This document shows, one piece after another, positions 8,422-17,365 of a stretch of 64,000 nucleotides of DNA (positions are counted from its first letter, which is position 1; each line of letters starts with the position of its first letter). The position numbers and the translations under genes were made by a program. Below the pieces are notes generated by a model that was given only the letters and a program-made list of their open reading frames with translations, was not told the DNA's origin and did no database searches. Source of the stretch: Streptomyces justiciae (GTDB lineage Bacteria; Actinomycetota; Actinomycetes; Streptomycetales; Streptomycetaceae). The stretch spans positions 124,001 through 188,000 of the forward strand of contig NZ_JADDXU010000009.1 in the NCBI RefSeq assembly GCF_015163075.1. The letters are read 5' to 3'.

Positions 8422-9387
8422 CTATCGCCGCCGCAAGTCAGCAACGCGCGCCCGCTGCTGTTCCGGTCCGGCATCAGACGTCAACGTCCTCAACCCGGCC
8501 CCCGGAACCTGCCCCCGCCGAGGCCCCGGCAGAGCAACGTCACGGCGCGCCTGGCGCGGGGGGACGGAATCACCCCCCGCCGCACCCGAGCCCCCGGAGT
8601 TTCCCGACGCCCCCGCGACAGCGATCTGCACCCCCTGATCAGCCAGCGCCTGCAACTCCGTACCGGCACGATCGTCATGCGCCGGCGGCTCATCCGTCAC
8701 CAGCCGCGTGATCACATCGGTCGGCACAGTCTGGAACATCGTGTCCGTACCGAGCTTGGTGTGATCGGCGAGCACGACGACCTCCGCCGCGGCCTGCACC
8801 AACGCCCGGTCGACGGACGCCGACAGCATGTTGGACGTGGACAGCCCGCGCTCGGCGGTGAGACCGCTGCCGGACAGGAAGGCCCGCGAGACCCGCAGCC
8901 CCTGGAGGGACTGCTCGGCGCCGGAGCCCACCAGCGCGTAGTTGGAGCCGCGCAGAGTGCCGCCGGTCATCACGACCTCCACCCGGTTGGCATGGGCCAA
9001 CGCCTGTGCCACCAAAAGGGAGTTGGTGACGACGGTCAGCCCGGGTACGCGAGCGAGCCGGCGGGCCAGCTCCTGTGTCGTCGTACCCGCCCCGACCACG
9101 ATGGCTTCGCCTTCTTCGACGAAGTTCGCGGCGAGGTCGGCGATGGCCGTCTTCTCGGCGGTCGCGAGATGTGACTTCTGCGGAAAGCCGGACTCCCGCG
9201 TGAACCCGCCCGGCAATACCGCACCGCCATGTCGGCGGTCGAGGAGTCCTTCTGCCTCCAGTGCGCGCACGTCCCGCCGTACGGTCACTTCGGAGGTCTG
9301 GACGACGCGGGCGAGCTCACGGAGCGACACGGCCCCGTTCGCTCGCACCATTTCGAGGATCAATTGGCGACGTTCTGCAGCGAACAC
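8422..9387 (-). CDS. DeoR-family transcriptional regulator
   Basis: 321 aa. The N-terminal HTH (MFAAERRQLILEMV, then SLRELARVVQTSEVTVRRDVRALEAEGLL) is the DeoR signature. The DeoRC sugar-phosphate-sensing domain follows (EGEAIVVGAGTTTQELARRL, VVTNSLLVAQAL, MTGGTLRGSNYALVG, ADHTKLGTDTMF). GTG start at 9387. The last 60 residues are Gly/Pro/Arg-rich and beyond the usual domain. As a sugar-phosphate-responsive repressor close to pnp/deoC it is one candidate to bind the CTACGCGCGTAG sites, although no such site lies in its own promoter. It could equally serve an unlinked pathway. Confidence 0.9.
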   Translation of the reverse strand: MFAAERRQLILEMVRANGAVSLRELARVVQTSEVTVRRDVRALEAEGLLDRRHGGAVLPGGFTRESGFPQKSHLATAEKTAIADLAANFVEEGEAIVVGAGTTTQELARRLARVPGLTVVTNSLLVAQALAHANRVEVVMTGGTLRGSNYALVGSGAEQSLQGLRVSRAFLSGSGLTAERGLSTSNMLSASVDRALVQAAAEVVVLADHTKLGTDTMFQTVPTDVITRLVTDEPPAHDDRAGTELQALADQGVQIAVAGASGNSGGSGAAGGDSVPPRQARRDVALPGPRRGQVPGAGLRTLTSDAGPEQQRARVADLRRR

Positions 9388-9553
9388 GAAACTGACAGTA
9401 ACGCGGACGACCGTCTGCTTTCAGCAGTATGCGCCGAATAAACGAAGTTGTTCGCACGGCAGAGCCGGAAGTGGTATAGGGCCTAATCGCCCCGACTATG
9501 CCGCACGAATGGTCGACAACTCCCTGTGACCAGCGGGGAGTCGGTTTCGGCCG

Positions 9554-11002
9554 TCAGGCCTCGCCGGTTTCCTTCCGGGTGTGGAGCTGCCGCGCCACCT
9601 CCGCGATCGACCCCGAAAGGGAGGGATACACGGTGAACGCGTTCGCGATCTGTTCGACGGTCAGGTTGTTGTCGACGGCGATCGAGATCGGATGGATCAG
9701 TTCCGAGGCGCGCGGCGCGACGACCACACCGCCGACCACGATGCCGGTGCCGGGACGGCAGAAGATCTTGACGAAGCCGTCGCGGATGCCCTGCATCTTC
9801 GCGCGCGGGTTGCGCAGCAGAGGCAGCTTGACGACCCGTGCGTCGATCTTGCCCCCGTCGACGTCGGCCTGCGTGTAGCCGACGGTCGCGATCTCGGGGT
9901 CGGTGAAGACGTTGGAGGAGACGGTCTTGAGGTTCAGCGGGGCCACCGCGTCGCCCAGGAAGTGGTACATGGCGATACGGCCCTGCATGGCGGCGACGGA
10001 CGCGAGGGCGAAGACGCCGGTCACGTCACCGGCGGCGTACACGCCGGGGGCGGTCGTGCGGGACACCTTGTCGGTCCAGATGTGCCCGGAGTCGCGCAGC
10101 TTGACGCCGGCCTCCTCCAGGCCGAGGCCCGCACTGTTGGGGATGGCGCCGACGGCCATGAGGCAGTGGGTGCCGGTGATGACCCGGCCGTCGGAGAGGG
10201 TGACCTCGACGCGGTCGCCGACCCGCTTGGCGGCGGCGGCGCGGGAGCGGGCCATGACGTTCATGCCACGGCGGCGGAAGACGTCCTCGAGGACGGCGGC
10301 GGCGTCCGGGTCCTCACCCGGCAGCACGCGGTCACGCGACGACACGAGCGTGACCTTCGACCCCAGCGCCTGATAGGCACCGGCGAACTCGGCGCCCGTC
10401 ACACCGGAACCGACCACGATGAGCTCTTCCGGCAGCTCGGTGAGGTCGTACACCTGCGTCCAGTTGAAGATGCGCTCGCCGTCGGGCAGCGCGTCGGGCA
10501 CCTCGCGGGGGTGGCCACCGGTCGCGATGAGGACGGCGTCGGCGACGAGGGTCTCCTCGCTGCCGTCGGCGGTGCTGACGACGACCTTGCGGGAGCCGTC
10601 GAGGGCCTGCATGCCCTCCAGGCGGCCGCGACCGCGCATGACCCGGGCACCGGCGCGCGTCACGGAGGCGGTGATGTCGTGGGACTGGGCGAGCGCGAGC
10701 CGCTTCACACGCCGGTTCACCTTGCCGAGGTCCACGCCCACGACCCGGGCGGCCTGCTCCAGGGGCGGGGTGTCGTCGGCCACGATGATGCCGAGCTCTT
10801 CGTACGACGAGTCGAAGGTGGTCATCACCTCGGCCGTAGCGATAAGGGTCTTCGACGGCACGCAGTCGGTCAGCACCGACGCTCCGCCCAGACCGTCGCA
10901 GTCGACGACGGTCACCTCCGCGCCGAGCTGCGCCGCTACCAGCGCCGCTTCGTATCCGCCGGGTCCGCCACCGATGATCACGATCCGAGTCACGTACTCC
11001 AT
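9554..11002 (-). CDS. lpdA: LpdA-type NAD(P)H-quinone dehydrogenase (dihydrolipoamide dehydrogenase family)
   Basis: 482 aa flavoprotein disulfide reductase fold: FAD-binding VIIGGGPGGYEAALVAAQLGA, NAD-binding VVGSGVTGAEFAGAYQALG, second FAD motif PGVYAAGDVTG, and a C-terminal dimerisation domain. The redox motif that normally reads GGTCLNxGCxPSK is GGASVLTDCVPSK here: the first active-site Cys is absent and only one remains, so lipoamide dehydrogenase activity is not expected. The same change marks the mycobacterial LpdA (Rv3303c), a quinone reductase, and LpdA also sits near purine nucleoside genes there. ATG at 11002; a GTG three codons later is possible. Confidence 0.9.
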   Translation of the reverse strand: MEYVTRIVIIGGGPGGYEAALVAAQLGAEVTVVDCDGLGGASVLTDCVPSKTLIATAEVMTTFDSSYEELGIIVADDTPPLEQAARVVGVDLGKVNRRVKRLALAQSHDITASVTRAGARVMRGRGRLEGMQALDGSRKVVVSTADGSEETLVADAVLIATGGHPREVPDALPDGERIFNWTQVYDLTELPEELIVVGSGVTGAEFAGAYQALGSKVTLVSSRDRVLPGEDPDAAAVLEDVFRRRGMNVMARSRAAAAKRVGDRVEVTLSDGRVITGTHCLMAVGAIPNSAGLGLEEAGVKLRDSGHIWTDKVSRTTAPGVYAAGDVTGVFALASVAAMQGRIAMYHFLGDAVAPLNLKTVSSNVFTDPEIATVGYTQADVDGGKIDARVVKLPLLRNPRAKMQGIRDGFVKIFCRPGTGIVVGGVVVAPRASELIHPISIAVDNNLTVEQIANAFTVYPSLSGSIAEVARQLHTRKETGEA

Positions 11003-11099
11003 TGTCCCGCACGCTTCAAGGTGCTACTGCCCGGGGCCCCGCCCGAGACGCCACTGTTACGGGAGTGACGCCGGATGCGCCTGCCGTACCCTCTCCTGC

Positions 11100-11537
11100 A
11101 TGTCGCTCTACGCCGCCTACGCCGGCAATCTCGACGCCCGGCTGATGACGCGCCGCGCACCGCACTCGCCGCTGCGCGCCACGGGCTGGCTGAACGGCTG
11201 GCGGCTCACCTTCGGCGGCGAGCAGATGGGCTGGGAAGGCGCCCTCGCCACCCTCGTCGAGGACCCCCTCTCCCAGGTCTTCGTCGCGCTGTACGACATC
11301 GCCCCGCCGGACGAGGAGTCCATGGACCGCTGGGAGGGCGTCGGTCTCGGCATCTACCGCCGGATGCGGGTACGGGTGCACACCCTCGACACCGAGGAAT
11401 CGGCCTGGGTGTACGTCCTCGACGCCTACGAGGGCGGCCTGCCCTCGGCCCGGTACCTCGGCGAGATCGCGGACGCGGCGGAGTCGGCGGGCGCGCCGCA
11501 CGACTACGTGATGGAACTGCGCAAGCGTCCCTGCTGA
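11100..11537 (+). CDS. Gamma-glutamylcyclotransferase family protein
   Basis: 145 aa. N-terminal MSLYAAYAGNLD is the Y-x-x-Y-G-S/G-N-L substrate loop of AIG2/GGCT folds, and the expected acidic residue lies in the DEESMDRWEGVG region. This family cyclises gamma-glutamyl compounds to 5-oxoproline; the true substrate is unclear. Divergent from lpdA with a 97-bp gap. The ATG at 11100 was chosen because it begins the conserved fold directly; the longer upstream frame is antisense to lpdA. Confidence 0.85.
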   Translation: MSLYAAYAGNLDARLMTRRAPHSPLRATGWLNGWRLTFGGEQMGWEGALATLVEDPLSQVFVALYDIAPPDEESMDRWEGVGLGIYRRMRVRVHTLDTEESAWVYVLDAYEGGLPSARYLGEIADAAESAGAPHDYVMELRKRPC

Positions 11538-11612
11538 CCCGCGCGGTAACCGGAGTCACGCCCTTCGTTGGAAACGACAAGACAACGATCGCCATCCCGT
11601 TCGCTCTGTCAT

Positions 11613-11624
11613 CTACGCGCGTAG
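11613..11624. promoter_or_regulatory. CTACGCGCGTAG operator upstream of pnp
   Basis: Perfect 12-bp palindrome 25 bp before the pnp GTG and just upstream of a TACGCT -10-like hexamer (11637-11642), where the -35 region would be. A bound protein would block RNA polymerase. Five sister sites precede deoC, add, the transporter operon and the two BMP genes. Confidence 0.75.
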
Positions 11625-11636
11625 GCCGGAACCGGC

Positions 11637-11642
11637 TACGCT
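11637..11642 (+). promoter_or_regulatory. Candidate -10 of a leaderless pnp transcript
   Basis: TACGCT ends seven bases before the pnp GTG (11650), so transcription would start at or next to the start codon. No ribosome binding site precedes the GTG, which fits a leaderless message. No good -35 is visible. Confidence 0.4.
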
Positions 11643-11649
11643 CATCCGC

Positions 11650-12474
11650 GTGAACGCATCTCTTCTTCCGGACGACATCCAGGGCGACCCGCACGCCGCC
11701 GCCGACGCCGCCGCCGCGCGCCTGCGCGAACTGACCGGCGCCGAGACCCACGACGTCGCCCTCGTGATGGGCTCCGGCTGGGCGCCGGCCGTGGACGCCC
11801 TCGGCGCTCCCGACGCCGAGTTCCAGGTCACCGAGCTGCCCGGGTTCCCGCCGCCGGCGGTCGAGGGCCACGGCGGCAAGATCCGCTCGTACAAGATCGG
11901 CGAGAAGCGCGCTCTGGTCTTCCTGGGCCGCACGCACTACTACGAGGGCCGCGGCGTGGCGGCGGTCGCGCACGGCGTCCGTACGGCGGTGGCGGCGGGC
12001 TGCAAGACGATCGTCCTCACCAACGGCTGCGGCGGCCTCCGCGAGGGCATGCGCCCCGGCCAGCCGGTCTTGATCAGCGACCACATCAACCTCACGGCGA
12101 CGTCCCCGATCGTCGGCGCGAACTTCGTCGACCTGACGGACCTGTACTCCCCTCGGCTGCGCGCCCTGTGCAAGGAGATCGACCCGACGCTGGAGGAGGG
12201 CGTGTACGCGCAGTTCCCCGGCCCGCACTACGAGACCCCGGCGGAGATCCGTATGGCCCGGGTCATCGGCGCGGACCTGGTCGGCATGTCGACGGTGCTG
12301 GAAGCGATCGCGGCGCGTGAGGCCGGCGCGGAGGTGCTCGGCATCTCCCTGGTCACCAACCTCGCCGCCGGCATGACGGGCGAGCCCCTCAACCACGAGG
12401 AGGTCCTCCAGGCGGGCCGGGATTCGGCAACGCAGATGGGCGCCCTCCTGGCCCAGGTACTGGGCCGCCTGTAG
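11650..12474 (+). CDS. Purine nucleoside phosphorylase (trimeric type)
   Basis: 274-aa enzyme that splits inosine, guanosine and deoxy forms with phosphate into base and (deoxy)ribose-1-phosphate. Family marks: VALVMGSGWAPAV (phosphate loop), FLGRTHYYEGRG, TIVLTNGCGGL, FPGPHYETPAEI, LVGMSTVLEAIAAREAG and LVTNLAAG. Begins at GTG 11650 and is probably leaderless. Followed by the PGM2-type mutase, which can take the sugar-1-phosphate onward. Controlled by the palindrome at 11613. This is the PunA/DeoD position of the actinobacterial nucleoside cluster. Confidence 0.93.
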   Translation: MNASLLPDDIQGDPHAAADAAAARLRELTGAETHDVALVMGSGWAPAVDALGAPDAEFQVTELPGFPPPAVEGHGGKIRSYKIGEKRALVFLGRTHYYEGRGVAAVAHGVRTAVAAGCKTIVLTNGCGGLREGMRPGQPVLISDHINLTATSPIVGANFVDLTDLYSPRLRALCKEIDPTLEEGVYAQFPGPHYETPAEIRMARVIGADLVGMSTVLEAIAAREAGAEVLGISLVTNLAAGMTGEPLNHEEVLQAGRDSATQMGALLAQVLGRL

Positions 12475-12501
12475 GGCACCCGGCACCCCGAGCCGCCCGC
12501 C

Positions 12502-12640
12502 CAGGGGGCTCCGCCCCCTGGACCCCCGGCCCTCGCCCACCCACCACCCGACTCGGTGGGTCGAAAGGTCCACCTCTTGGCCGACAGTAAACGGGGGGTG
12601 GGTGGGCATAGGCCGGGGGTCTGGGGGCGGAGCCCCCAGG
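12502..12640. repeat. Long imperfect inverted repeat between pnp and the phosphosugar mutase
   Basis: Left arm about 12502-12549 (GGGGGCTCCGCCCCCTGGAC then CCCCGGCC...) and right arm about 12593-12640 (GGGTGGGTGGGC...GGGGTCTGGGGGCGGAGCC) are near reverse complements around a 43-nt centre. Both arms also hold small internal palindromes. The arm sequence is shared with the element at 33 kb. In RNA it would form a long hairpin between the two cistrons, which may separate or attenuate them. Confidence 0.8.
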
Positions 12641-12693
12641 GCCGCGAACCCCCACGCACCCGCACACGCACGACGACGAGAGGCTGACCCCCG

Positions 12694-14325
12694 GTGCACG
12701 ACGACCTCATCACCCAGGCCAAGACATGGCTCGCCGAGGACCCCGACGCCGACACCCGTGACGACCTCGGCAAGCTCATCGAGGCCGGGGACGTCACCGA
12801 GCTCACCGCCCGTTTCAGCGGCACCCTCCAGTTCGGCACCGCGGGCCTGCGAGGCGAACTCGGCGCAGGCCCGATGCGCATGAACCGCGCCGTGGTCATC
12901 CGAGCCGCGGCCGGCTTGGCGGCGTACCTCAAGAACAACGGCCGCACCGACGGCCTCGTCGTCATCGGCTACGACGCCCGCCACAAGTCCGCGGACTTCG
13001 CCCGCGACACCGCCGCGGTGATGACCGGCGCCGGACTCCGCGCTGCCGTCCTCCCCCGCCCCCTCCCGACCCCCGTCCTGGCGTACGCCATAAGGCACCT
13101 CGGCGCGGTCGCCGGCGTGGAGGTCACCGCCAGCCACAACCCGCCCCGCGACAACGGCTACAAGGTTTACCTCGGCGACGGCTCCCAGATCGTTCCGCCC
13201 GCCGACGCGGAGATCGCGGCGGAGATCGACGCCATCGCGAGCCTGAACGACGTCCCCCGCCCGGACGCCGGCTGGGAGACCCTCGACGACGCCGTCCTCG
13301 ACGCCTACCTGGCCCGCACGGACGCCGTACTGGCCGCGGACTCCCCCCGCACCGCCCGCACCGTCTACACGGCGATGCACGGCGTCGGCAAGGACGTCCT
13401 CCTCGCGGCGTTCGCCCGGGCCGGCTTCCCGGCCCCGGAGCTCGTCGCCGAGCAGGCCGACCCGGACCCGGACTTCCCGACCGTCGCCTTCCCCAACCCG
13501 GAGGAGCCCGGCGCGATGGACCTCGCCTTCGCGAAGGCCCGTGCGACGGACCCGGACCTGATCATCGCCAACGACCCGGACGCCGACCGGTGTGCCGTGG
13601 CCGTCAAGGAGAACGGCGACTGGCGGATGCTGCGCGGCGACGAGGTCGGCGCCCTGCTCGCCGCGCACCTGGTGAACCGCGGAGCCCAGGGCACGTTCGC
13701 CGAGTCGATCGTCTCCTCCTCGCTCCTCGGCCGGATCGCGGAGAAGGCGGGTCTGCCGTACGAGGAGACCCTCACCGGCTTCAAGTGGATCGCCCGCGTG
13801 GACGGTCTGCGGTACGGCTACGAGGAGGCCCTCGGCTACTGCGTGGACCCGGACGGCGTACGCGACAAGGACGGCATCACCGCCGCCCTGCTCATCACGG
13901 AACTGGCCTCGCAGCTCAAGGAGCAGGGCCGCACCCTCCTCGACCTCCTCGACGACCTCGCCGTCGAGCACGGCCTGCACGCCACCGACCAGCTGTCGGT
14001 GCGTGTCGAGGATCTGTCGGTCATCGCCGACGCCATGCGGCAGCTGCGCGAGCAGCCGCCCAGCGAGCTCGCCGGACTCGCCATCACCAAGGCCGAGGAC
14101 CTCACCCAGGGCACGGACAAGCTCCCGCCCACCGACGGCCTGCGCTACACGCTCGACGGCGCCCGTGTCATCGTCCGCCCCAGCGGCACCGAGCCGAAGC
14201 TGAAGTGCTACCTGGAGGTCGTCGTCCCGGTCGCGACGCACGCCGACCTCCCGGCGGCCCGCGCCAAGGCGACGGACGTACTGGAGACGGTCAAGCGGGA
14301 CCTGTCGGCGGCGGCCGGCATCTGA
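12694..14325 (+). CDS. Phosphosugar mutase, PGM2 type (phosphoglucomutase/phosphopentomutase)
   Basis: 543-aa alpha-D-phosphohexomutase fold. Phosphoserine loop VEVTASHNPPRDNGYKVY (S147), metal loop NDPDADRCAVAV, sugar loop EEALGYCVDPDGVRDKDG and phosphate-binding RPSGTEPKLKCYLE are all intact. The ASHNPP/DNGYKVY form and the length mark the PGM2-like branch, whose members isomerise ribose-1-phosphate or deoxyribose-1-phosphate as well as glucose-1-phosphate. Between pnp and deoC, phosphopentomutase activity is the simplest inference, since no separate deoB is present. GTG start. Commonly annotated as phosphomannomutase. Confidence 0.92.
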   Translation: MHDDLITQAKTWLAEDPDADTRDDLGKLIEAGDVTELTARFSGTLQFGTAGLRGELGAGPMRMNRAVVIRAAAGLAAYLKNNGRTDGLVVIGYDARHKSADFARDTAAVMTGAGLRAAVLPRPLPTPVLAYAIRHLGAVAGVEVTASHNPPRDNGYKVYLGDGSQIVPPADAEIAAEIDAIASLNDVPRPDAGWETLDDAVLDAYLARTDAVLAADSPRTARTVYTAMHGVGKDVLLAAFARAGFPAPELVAEQADPDPDFPTVAFPNPEEPGAMDLAFAKARATDPDLIIANDPDADRCAVAVKENGDWRMLRGDEVGALLAAHLVNRGAQGTFAESIVSSSLLGRIAEKAGLPYEETLTGFKWIARVDGLRYGYEEALGYCVDPDGVRDKDGITAALLITELASQLKEQGRTLLDLLDDLAVEHGLHATDQLSVRVEDLSVIADAMRQLREQPPSELAGLAITKAEDLTQGTDKLPPTDGLRYTLDGARVIVRPSGTEPKLKCYLEVVVPVATHADLPAARAKATDVLETVKRDLSAAAGI

Positions 14326-14341
14326 CCCACCACGACGCCCA

Positions 14342-14371
14342 GGGGCGCCCCGGACCACGAGGGACGCCCCA
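14342..14371 (+). terminator. Weak hairpin after the phosphosugar mutase
   Basis: GGGGCG (14342-14347) can pair with CGCCCC (14365-14370) 17 bp after the stop codon. There is no T-tract, so this is at best a factor-dependent or stabilising hairpin. Confidence 0.35.
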
Positions 14372-14422
14372 ACGGGTGATTTCGCGCCCGCACCCCGCAC
14401 CGGCTCCCCCGCCCGGGAAACG

Positions 14423-15631
14423 GTGGACGGACAACCGTCCCCCGAGCCCCGGAGCCGCCCCGTGTCCTCGACCGCCCCCAGCATCCCGGGCAGCCGGCGA
14501 CCCGACACCGGGCCCCCGGCCCGTCTCCTCGCGCCCACCCTGCGCCGGGCCGCCCCCGCCCTCCTCGCCTACGTGGCCGTACGCCTCCTCGGCCTGCTGT
14601 TCCTCGCGTTCTGGGCGCACCGGCAGGGCCACGGCGTCTGGCCGATCCTGGCGACGCAATGGGACGCGAAGTGGTACCTGGGCATCGCCGACCACGGCTA
14701 CGCGCACGAGCTGGGCACCGCGTACGACGCGAACAACCTGGCCTTCTTCCCGCTCTACCCGGTGCTGGTGAAGGCGGTCGCGGCCGTCACCCCGGGCAGC
14801 CGGGCCACCGTCGGTCTGCTGATCGCCGTACTCGCCTCGCTCGCCGCGTCCTGGGGGATCTTCGCGGTCGGCGACCGCCTGCACGGCCGCCGCGCCGGCA
14901 TCCTGCTCACCACCCTCTGGGCGGCCCTCCCGGTGGGCCTCGTGCAGTGGATGGGCTACACGGAGTCCCTGTTCACGGCGTGCGCCGCCTGGGCGCTGTA
15001 CGCCCTCCTCGCCGACCGCCCGCTCACGGCGGCCTGGCTCGCGGTCCTCGCCGGTCTGACCCGCCCGACCGGCGTCGCGGTCGCCGCCGCGGTCTCGCTG
15101 ACCTGCCTGCTCGCCCTGCGCCGCGGCTTCTCCGTACGCGCCCTCACGGCCGCCCTCCTGGCCCCGCTCGGCTGGTGCGGGTACGTCGGCTGGGTGGGGC
15201 TGCGGCTGGGCCGCTGGGACGGCTATTTCGCCGTACAGCGGCTGTGGCACAACGACGTGGACGGCGGCCGCGAGACCCTGCGCCGGTTCCGGGAGCTGCT
15301 GGCGTACGACTCGACGCCCGAGCTGTTCCTGGTCCTGGTGACGGTGACGCTGCTGGCGTCGACGGCGTTGTTCGCCCTGTCCCTCAGGGACCGCCAGCCG
15401 CTCCCCCTGCTCCTGTTCACCGGCGTGCTGCTGACGATCGTCCTGACCAGCGGCGGCGTGTACTTCCCGCGCGCCCGCTTCCTCCTCCCGGCCTTCCCGC
15501 TCCTGCTCCCCCTGGCCGTACGGCTCCTCCGCGTCCCAGCCCATTACCGCGCGGCGGCGCTGACGGCGGCCGTGCTGGGGTCGGCGTACTGGGGGGCGTA
15601 CATGGTGCTGGTGTGGCCGAGCGCGCCGTAG
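14423..15631 (+). CDS. PIG-V-like integral membrane mannosyltransferase
   Basis: 402 aa with about ten membrane helices. The first extracytoplasmic loop has WDAKWYLGIADHGY and NLAFFPLYPVLVKAV, the hallmarks of the PIG-V/GPI mannosyltransferase-related GT-C family, where the first Asp of WDxxWY is catalytic and a polyprenyl-phosphate sugar is the donor. Probably glycosylates lipids or exported proteins at the membrane. The start could be GTG 14423 (weak GGGAAA upstream) or GTG 14462 (GGAG nine bases upstream); the first 20 residues are disordered either way. Transcribed with the mutase; convergent with the next gene. Confidence 0.82.
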   Translation: MDGQPSPEPRSRPVSSTAPSIPGSRRPDTGPPARLLAPTLRRAAPALLAYVAVRLLGLLFLAFWAHRQGHGVWPILATQWDAKWYLGIADHGYAHELGTAYDANNLAFFPLYPVLVKAVAAVTPGSRATVGLLIAVLASLAASWGIFAVGDRLHGRRAGILLTTLWAALPVGLVQWMGYTESLFTACAAWALYALLADRPLTAAWLAVLAGLTRPTGVAVAAAVSLTCLLALRRGFSVRALTAALLAPLGWCGYVGWVGLRLGRWDGYFAVQRLWHNDVDGGRETLRRFRELLAYDSTPELFLVLVTVTLLASTALFALSLRDRQPLPLLLFTGVLLTIVLTSGGVYFPRARFLLPAFPLLLPLAVRLLRVPAHYRAAALTAAVLGSAYWGAYMVLVWPSAP

Positions 15632-15636
15632 GCCGG

Positions 15637-17262
15637 CTACGGCATGAAGTAGAGGGCCGCAGTCCAGGCGAGGACCAGCGCCAGCGTCACGGGCCACAGC
15701 CGCCGCTCCCGCTCCCGCGCGTCGATCCCGCCCGTCGGCCGGACCTCAGGGTCCTTCCACATCGCGGTGATCTCGGCGGCGGCCCGCTCGTAGGGGTGGA
15801 CGAGGCCGAGCTTGCGTTCCAGCCAGCGCCAGCGCAGCGTGAACGCCGACCACTCCGCGAAGGTGGCGCGGCGGCTGTCGATCTTCAGCTCGTTGCCCTT
15901 GCAGCGGACGACCCGGATGTGGTCCCAGGCGATGTGCTGGGTGCGCCGGACCCCGTTGAACCACAGCCCGGCGCTGTCCGCGGTGATGCGCCAGCCGACG
16001 CAGTACGTCAGCAGCCAGCCCCCGCAGAGCGCGAGGGCGGCGCCGAGGACCCAGCGCCACACCCCGGTCTCGCTCCACGCCCACTGTCCGGCCCACAGCA
16101 CGACGGCCGTGGCGCTGAGCCAGTCGGGCCACCCGGCCCGCCAGCGCCGTACGGCACCCGGCTCGGGCAGCACGTGCGCCACCACCTCCCGCTTGTCCTT
16201 GCGGACCGCACGGCGTACGGCCCGCTCGGAAACGGGGCGTACAGGGCCGGTCGAGTACTCGACGACGGGCGGCTCGTCGGGGTCCGCGTCGGCGGCGAGG
16301 ACGACGACCTCGGCGCCGTCGTAGGGAGCGCCGTACAGGACGGCCTCCCGCAGCGGCCCGGGAGCGTCGTCGTCGAGCCGGTCGAGGAGGGCGTTCAGCT
16401 CCTCCTCGTCGAGTTCGTCGTCGTCCTCGTCCTCGGTGTCGGGACCGCTGTCCTCGGCCTCGTCCATCTCCAGCGTCGAGACCGTGAACAGCGGCCGCAG
16501 CGCGCCCACGTCGTCGGCGGCGAAGACCTCCGTGTCGACGTCCGTGTTCTCCCGCACCAGCACCCGCAGCACCGGCGCCGGCTCCCGGCGCAGCGCGACG
16601 GCCCGGCGCCGGCCCAGCGCGGCGGAGAGCAGCACGGTCAGGCCCAGCCCGGTCAGGTAGAGGCCACAGGTCGCGGCCCCCTCACGGTCGACGACGTCGT
16701 CCCAGACCCCGGAGGTGGCGCTCAGCACGACCCCGGCCACCGTCACGGCGGAGCCGAACCAGGCCAGCCCCTTCCCGCGCGTCACCGGCTGCTCGGCGTA
16801 CGGCACCGGCGCGGTGACGCCCCCGGCCGCCGCGAGGGCCGCCTCGCGCTGCCGCTTCCGGGCGGCGAGCCGCACCTCGGCGGTCTGTGCGCAGAGCCCC
16901 GCGAGGACGGGGCAGGCCAGGAGGAACAGCCAGGACGGCTCCAGTGCCACGACCATGAAGACCGCCGTCGGCGCGGTGAACCGTACGACCTCGGGGCGGG
17001 CCACCAGCCACACCGGCTGGAGCGCGAGGAACGCGGCGAGCAGGGGCGGCACGTCCCCGTCCGTGACGGCGACCGCCAGCAGTGCGGCGCCCAGCCCGAG
17101 GACCACCACCGCCATCACGGTCTCGGTCCGCCGCGGCACCGGCACCCGGCGCGGGGGCAGCGCGTCGGTCCAGCGCCGGGTCTGCTCTCCGCCCCAGGAC
17201 GGACAGCCGTCCGGTGTCGCGGAGGCGGGCAGCGGCAACGGCCGCGCAGGATTCGTACTCAT
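15637..17262 (-). CDS. PH-domain-like multi-helix membrane protein
   Basis: 541 aa. A Pro-rich N-terminus precedes paired helices (about 48-110 and 165-215), a long soluble stretch with a very acidic run near residues 290-320 (DEDDDELDEEELNALLDRLD), another helix pair around 400-440, then a bacterial PH-like segment (TADSAGLWFNGVRRTQHIAW, VRCKGNELKID). A last helix closes the chain. ATG at 17262 (MSTNPARPL). Convergent with the PIG-V gene (5 bp apart) and next to a second PH-domain membrane protein, so the two may work together at the membrane. Function unknown. Confidence 0.75.
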   Translation of the reverse strand: MSTNPARPLPLPASATPDGCPSWGGEQTRRWTDALPPRRVPVPRRTETVMAVVVLGLGAALLAVAVTDGDVPPLLAAFLALQPVWLVARPEVVRFTAPTAVFMVVALEPSWLFLLACPVLAGLCAQTAEVRLAARKRQREAALAAAGGVTAPVPYAEQPVTRGKGLAWFGSAVTVAGVVLSATSGVWDDVVDREGAATCGLYLTGLGLTVLLSAALGRRRAVALRREPAPVLRVLVRENTDVDTEVFAADDVGALRPLFTVSTLEMDEAEDSGPDTEDEDDDELDEEELNALLDRLDDDAPGPLREAVLYGAPYDGAEVVVLAADADPDEPPVVEYSTGPVRPVSERAVRRAVRKDKREVVAHVLPEPGAVRRWRAGWPDWLSATAVVLWAGQWAWSETGVWRWVLGAALALCGGWLLTYCVGWRITADSAGLWFNGVRRTQHIAWDHIRVVRCKGNELKIDSRRATFAEWSAFTLRWRWLERKLGLVHPYERAAAEITAMWKDPEVRPTGGIDARERERRLWPVTLALVLAWTAALYFMP

Positions 17263-17365
17263 CGTCTTCCAGACACTCGGACCACGCCGGTGGTTGCGGT
17301 CCTCGGGTCCGGTACGGCCGAGGCACGGGGCAGATCATGGCCCCGCGAGCTGTGAATCGCGTGGG

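Noticed and set aside
8422..9387. Firm assignment of the DeoR protein as the CTACGCGCGTAG regulator
   Set aside because: There is no such site in its own promoter and the centre of the motif also suits LacI-family proteins; only proximity and family support it.
11206..14538. A 1110-codon minus-strand open frame, and other very long frames such as 898 codons at 14659-17355 (+) and 844 codons at 48503-51037 (+)
   Set aside because: They lie opposite or out of frame with well-supported genes and encode Arg/Gly/Ala/Pro-rich nonsense, the usual shadow effect of third-position GC bias.
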